Shown one piece after another: positions 5,721 to 7,993 of a stretch of 7,993 nucleotides of DNA. Source of the stretch: JBIOJB01 sp044450465 (GTDB lineage Bacteria > Chloroflexota > Dormibacteria > Dormibacterales > Dormibacteraceae); contig JBIOJB010000121.1 of the NCBI GenBank assembly GCA_044450465.1, positions 1-7,993 of the forward strand, in the 5' to 3' direction. Position numbers and translations under genes: made by a program. Position 1 is the stretch's first letter; every line of letters starts with the position of its first letter. The notes beneath the pieces are model-generated. The model searched no databases. It saw nothing but the letters and a program-made list of their open reading frames with translations, and was not told the DNA's origin.

Positions 5721-6671
5721 GTGACCGACATCGCCTCCGGCAGCCCGGCAGCGCCGGGCGCACAAGCCGGGCAGCGGCCGGAGGCGATCAAGGCGATTCC
5801 CGTGCGGCACCCGTGGAGATGGTTGTCCGCGGTGCTCGTCCTCGCCGTGGCCGCCGACGCCGTCTACACCCTCGTCACGGCACCCAACATGCATTGGGCG
5901 GTCGTCGGGACGTTCCTCTTTCAGCGGCTGATCCGCGAGGGGATCCTGCTGACCCTTGAGCTCACTGTGCTGGCGATGGGCATCGGCATCATCCTGGGTG
6001 TGATCCTCGCGGTCATGAGGCTTTCACCCAACCCGGTCGTCTCATGGTTGAGCTGGTTCTACATCTGGTTCTTTCGCGGGACTCCAGTCCTCGTCCAGAT
6101 CTTCTTCTGGTTCAACCTCGCGCTCGTGCTGCCCCATATCGGGTTGGGTATCCCCGGCGGCCCTCTCCTGTTTGGCGTGAGCACGAACGTTCTCATCACC
6201 CCGTTGATGGCCGCGGTCTTCGGGCTCGGATTCAACGAGGCCGCCTACATGGCCGAGATCGTGCGCGCGGGCATCATCTCGGTCGAGCACGGCCAGACCG
6301 AGGCCGCCCAGGCCCTCGGCATGAATCGTTTGCAGGTGATGCAGCGCATCGTCTTGCCGCAGGCGATGAAGGTGATACTGCCTCCCACTGGCAACGAGAC
6401 GATCTCGATGCTCAAGACCACGTCGCTAGCCTTCGTGGCCACGGTTCCCGAGCTGTTCACACGAGCGCAGCAGATCGCGAGCTTTAACTTCTACGTGATC
6501 GAGCTCCTGGTGGTCATCAGCATCTGGTACCTCGTGATGACGTCGATCCTGACCGTCGGCCAGTACTACCTGGAGCGGTACTTCGGCCGGGGGACGCAGC
6601 GCGAGCTGCCTCCGACGCCGCTGCAAAGGTTCCGGCGCATGTTTTTCACGTTGCGTGCGGCGCAGCGCTGA
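5721..6671 (+). CDS. Polar amino-acid ABC transporter permease (HisM/GlnP type)
   Basis: This is the integral membrane subunit forming the import channel. The 316-residue product starts at GTG with only a weak ribosome site. After a 30-residue Ala/Pro-rich cytoplasmic N-terminus there is an additional first helix (35-54), then the family core: LTLELTVLAMGIGIILGVILA (about 77-97), FFRGTPVLVQIFFWF (117-131), FNEAAYMAEIVRAG (171-184), and the EAA loop that contacts the ATPase (EAAQALG at 194-200 through LPQA at 212-215), then ETISMLKTTSLAFV and a last helix near 260-280. A single permease implies a homodimer, since no second permease gene is present. The ATPase gene begins at the next base after its stop. 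Confidence 0.95.
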   Translation: MTDIASGSPAAPGAQAGQRPEAIKAIPVRHPWRWLSAVLVLAVAADAVYTLVTAPNMHWAVVGTFLFQRLIREGILLTLELTVLAMGIGIILGVILAVMRLSPNPVVSWLSWFYIWFFRGTPVLVQIFFWFNLALVLPHIGLGIPGGPLLFGVSTNVLITPLMAAVFGLGFNEAAYMAEIVRAGIISVEHGQTEAAQALGMNRLQVMQRIVLPQAMKVILPPTGNETISMLKTTSLAFVATVPELFTRAQQIASFNFYVIELLVVISIWYLVMTSILTVGQYYLERYFGRGTQRELPPTPLQRFRRMFFTLRAAQR

Positions 6672-7439
6672 GTGAGCGCCGGGCCGATGGTCAAGGCGGA
6701 GGCGGTGCGCAAGAGTTTCGGCCGTCTCGAGGTGCTGCGCGGGATCGACCTCGAGGTTCAACCTAAAGAGGTGATGTGCGTCATCGGACCGTCGGGCTCG
6801 GGCAAGAGCACGTTCCTCCGGTGCATCAATCACCTAGAGAAGATCGACGCGGGGTGGCTGTCGGTCGATGGCGAGCTGGTGGGCTACCGCCAGCGTGGTG
6901 ACAAGCTCTATGAGCTTGGGGACCGCGAGGTCTGCCAGAAGCGCTCGGAAATCGGAATGGTGTTTCAGCACTTCAACCTGTTTCCTCATATGACGGCTCT
7001 CGAGAACCTCATCGAGGCGCCGATCCGCGTAAAAGGAGTCAGCCGTTCTTCGGCGGTCGACTACGCGCGCGCGCTGCTGGAGCGCGTGGGTCTGGCGGAC
7101 AAGACGAACGCGTATCCGAACCAGCTGTCGGGCGGCCAGCAGCAGCGCGTGGCGATCGCGAGGGCGCTGGCGATGAATCCCAAGCTGATGCTTTTCGATG
7201 AGCCGACGTCGGCGCTCGACCCCGAGCTGGTGGGCGATGTGCTCGACGTCATGCGCCGGCTCGCCGCCGACGGCATGACCATGATCGTGGTCACGCACGA
7301 GATGGGTTTCGCCCGCGAGGTGGGAGACACGCTGGTGTTCATGGACGGCGGGGTGATCGTGGAATCTGGGAAACCGAGAGAGCTGCTCGCGAATCCCCAA
7401 CAGGAGCGGACCAGGTCGTTTTTGTCGAAGGTCTTGTAG
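6672..7439 (+). CDS. Polar amino-acid ABC transporter ATPase (GlnQ/HisP type)
   Basis: This cytoplasmic nucleotide-binding subunit powers the importer. All motifs of an active ATPase are present in the 255 residues: Walker A GPSGSGKST (39-47), Q-loop Gln99 in VFQHFNLFPH, signature LSGGQ (152-156), Walker B LMLFDE (172-177), D-loop SALD (180-183) and H-loop His209. The spacing matches GlnQ/HisP enzymes, with a slightly long insert (about 68-92) before the Q-loop as in many members of this group. The GTG start directly follows the permease TGA (TGAGTG); an ATG five codons later (6687) is an alternative. It is the last gene of the three-gene operon, and the second copy of the structured repeat follows it. 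Confidence 0.96.
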   Translation: MSAGPMVKAEAVRKSFGRLEVLRGIDLEVQPKEVMCVIGPSGSGKSTFLRCINHLEKIDAGWLSVDGELVGYRQRGDKLYELGDREVCQKRSEIGMVFQHFNLFPHMTALENLIEAPIRVKGVSRSSAVDYARALLERVGLADKTNAYPNQLSGGQQQRVAIARALAMNPKLMLFDEPTSALDPELVGDVLDVMRRLAADGMTMIVVTHEMGFAREVGDTLVFMDGGVIVESGKPRELLANPQQERTRSFLSKVL

Positions 7440-7446
7440 AAGCTGC

Positions 7447-7506
7447 CACCCCCCTCCGGCCGGTGCCCTTCGGGCAGCGGCCACCTCCCCGGCGAGCGGG
7501 AAGGTG
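7447..7506. repeat. Structured intergenic repeat, copy 2
   Basis: This is the second copy of the element at 4594-4657, starting 7 bases after the ATPase stop. Its first hairpin is TGCCC (7464-7468) with GGGCA (7472-7476), a different and shorter stem than in copy 1. The second hairpin pairs CACCT (7482-7486) with AGGTG (7502-7506) and CCC with GGG around the same loop GGCGAGC, with one C-A mismatch. In this place it could also protect the 3' end of the transporter mRNA. Confidence 0.7.
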
Positions 7507-7509
7507 AAC

Positions 7510-7522
7510 GGCGCTCCGCGCC
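7510..7522. other. Short GC hairpin in the convergent gap
   Basis: GGCGC and GCGCC form a perfect 5-bp stem with loop TCC, 3 nt after repeat copy 2. CCTTCTGT follows on the plus strand, too weak a T-run for a confident intrinsic terminator. It may extend the repeat's folded region. Confidence 0.4.
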
Positions 7523-7548
7523 CCTTCTGTGCGGCTTGGGACGAAATT

Positions 7549-7567
7549 TCCGCCGAAAAACGGCGGA
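7549..7567. terminator. Candidate bidirectional terminator-like hairpin
   Basis: TCCGCCG (7549-7555) and CGGCGGA (7561-7567) pair perfectly around AAAAA, between the convergent ATPase gene and the minus-strand gene ending at 7586. No T-tract follows the stem on either strand, so termination is inferred from position and stability only. Confidence 0.45.
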
Positions 7568-7585
7568 GCCCTGGTTCCGCCCGCG

Positions 7586-7993
7586 CTAGTGCAGGGATTC
7601 GCCCGGCGCCGATCCCTCCCAGGCTGTTGTTTCCCAGTTGTCCTGCCGCTCGGTCAGCGGCATCCAGGGTGGGAGCTCCATCAGCAGCTCATGGCTCAGC
7701 GCGATCGCGTAAGGCTCGTAGCCCTTGCGAAGGGCATTCAGCTTCTCTCGAAACGTGTCGAGGTCGACGGTTTTGCCGGCCGCCAGCAACGCCTCGTACA
7801 GCGCGATGAGCTCGGCCTCCGAGAGGCGGTCGGGGGCGTCGAACTCCGGAACCGCGCGAAGCACCTGGCTCAGGTCGCCCAGCGCGTGCCGACCCATGGC
7901 GTAGACGCGCCTGGCCTGCCACGTCTTGCCGTGATCTTTGCTCGCCTGATAGATCGCGGAGAAGTCCATGATCGCGGTGAGCGCCGCGACCCA
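7586..7993 (-). CDS. Hypothetical protein, C-terminal 135 residues; 5' end outside the window
   Basis: The frame is open to the right edge, so the ATG at 7969 is probably internal: the codons before it read WVAALTAI, continuing the same hydrophobic start. After that segment, the visible part is soluble and mostly helical: ARRVYAMGRHALGDLSQVL, then an acidic segment LSEAELIALYEALLAAG, FREKLNALRKGYEPYAIAL, and a final LLMELPPWMP followed by a short polar tail. The pattern recalls the cytoplasmic tails of some two-helix, potassium-channel-like membrane proteins of GC-rich bacteria, but this is from memory and weak, so I leave the function open. It converges on the ABC transporter and has no evident link to it. 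Confidence 0.7.
   Translation of the reverse strand, partial: WVAALTAIMDFSAIYQASKDHGKTWQARRVYAMGRHALGDLSQVLRAVPEFDAPDRLSEAELIALYEALLAAGKTVDLDTFREKLNALRKGYEPYAIALSHELLMELPPWMPLTERQDNWETTAWEGSAPGESLH

Noticed and set aside
4370..5791. Long open frame of 473 codons on the minus strand
   Set aside because: It lies antisense to the clear binding-protein gene and part of lgt, and its product is Arg/Asp/Gly-rich with no recognisable domain. Such antisense frames are common in GC-rich coding DNA.
7504..7809. 101-codon plus-strand frame after the transporter
   Set aside because: It is Ala/Arg/Pro-rich, starts within the repeat and hairpin region and lies antisense to the minus-strand gene, whose frame is much more protein-like.

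Overview
The window is GC-rich, makes frequent use of GTG starts, and is densely packed with genes on both strands. The mix of genes (a lipoprotein-type amino-acid ABC importer, lgt, and small membrane proteins with cupredoxin-like domains) suggests a GC-rich soil or environmental lineage such as Actinomycetota, terrestrial Chloroflexota or Dormibacterota. That placement is an impression from gene style, not a measurement. I see no rRNA, tRNA, CRISPR array, transposase or integrase.

Left block (about 1-4565, all minus strand, read right to left): lgt (prolipoprotein diacylglyceryl transferase); a four-helix membrane protein of unknown function; an anchored protein joining a cupredoxin-like domain to what looks like a P19/Tp34-type iron/copper-binding domain; a 71-residue two-helix membrane protein; a fusion of a cytochrome b561-like membrane domain with an Asp-box beta-propeller; and the start of a second anchored cupredoxin-like protein, cut by the window edge. 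Gaps are tiny or negative (4-nt GTGA and ATGA overlaps, a 14-nt gap, a 48-nt gap with a perfect hairpin, and one 97-nt overlap), so this is very probably one operon. The five genes after lgt look like an uncharacterised cell-surface metal or redox module. The functional assignment is inference.

Middle and right block (4721-7439, plus strand): a complete polar amino-acid ABC importer in the order lipoprotein binding protein, permease, ATPase. It diverges from lgt, whose product would lipidate the binding protein.

Right edge (7586-7993, minus strand): the C-terminal part of a protein of unknown function, convergent with the transporter.

Intergenic DNA: a structured repeat of about 60 bp occurs twice, once between the divergent lgt and transporter genes (4594-4657) and once after the transporter ATPase gene (7447-7506). 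Its first hairpin has different stem sequences but keeps pairing in both copies, while the second hairpin keeps an identical 7-nt loop. Further hairpins lie at 3073-3092, 7510-7522 and 7549-7567.
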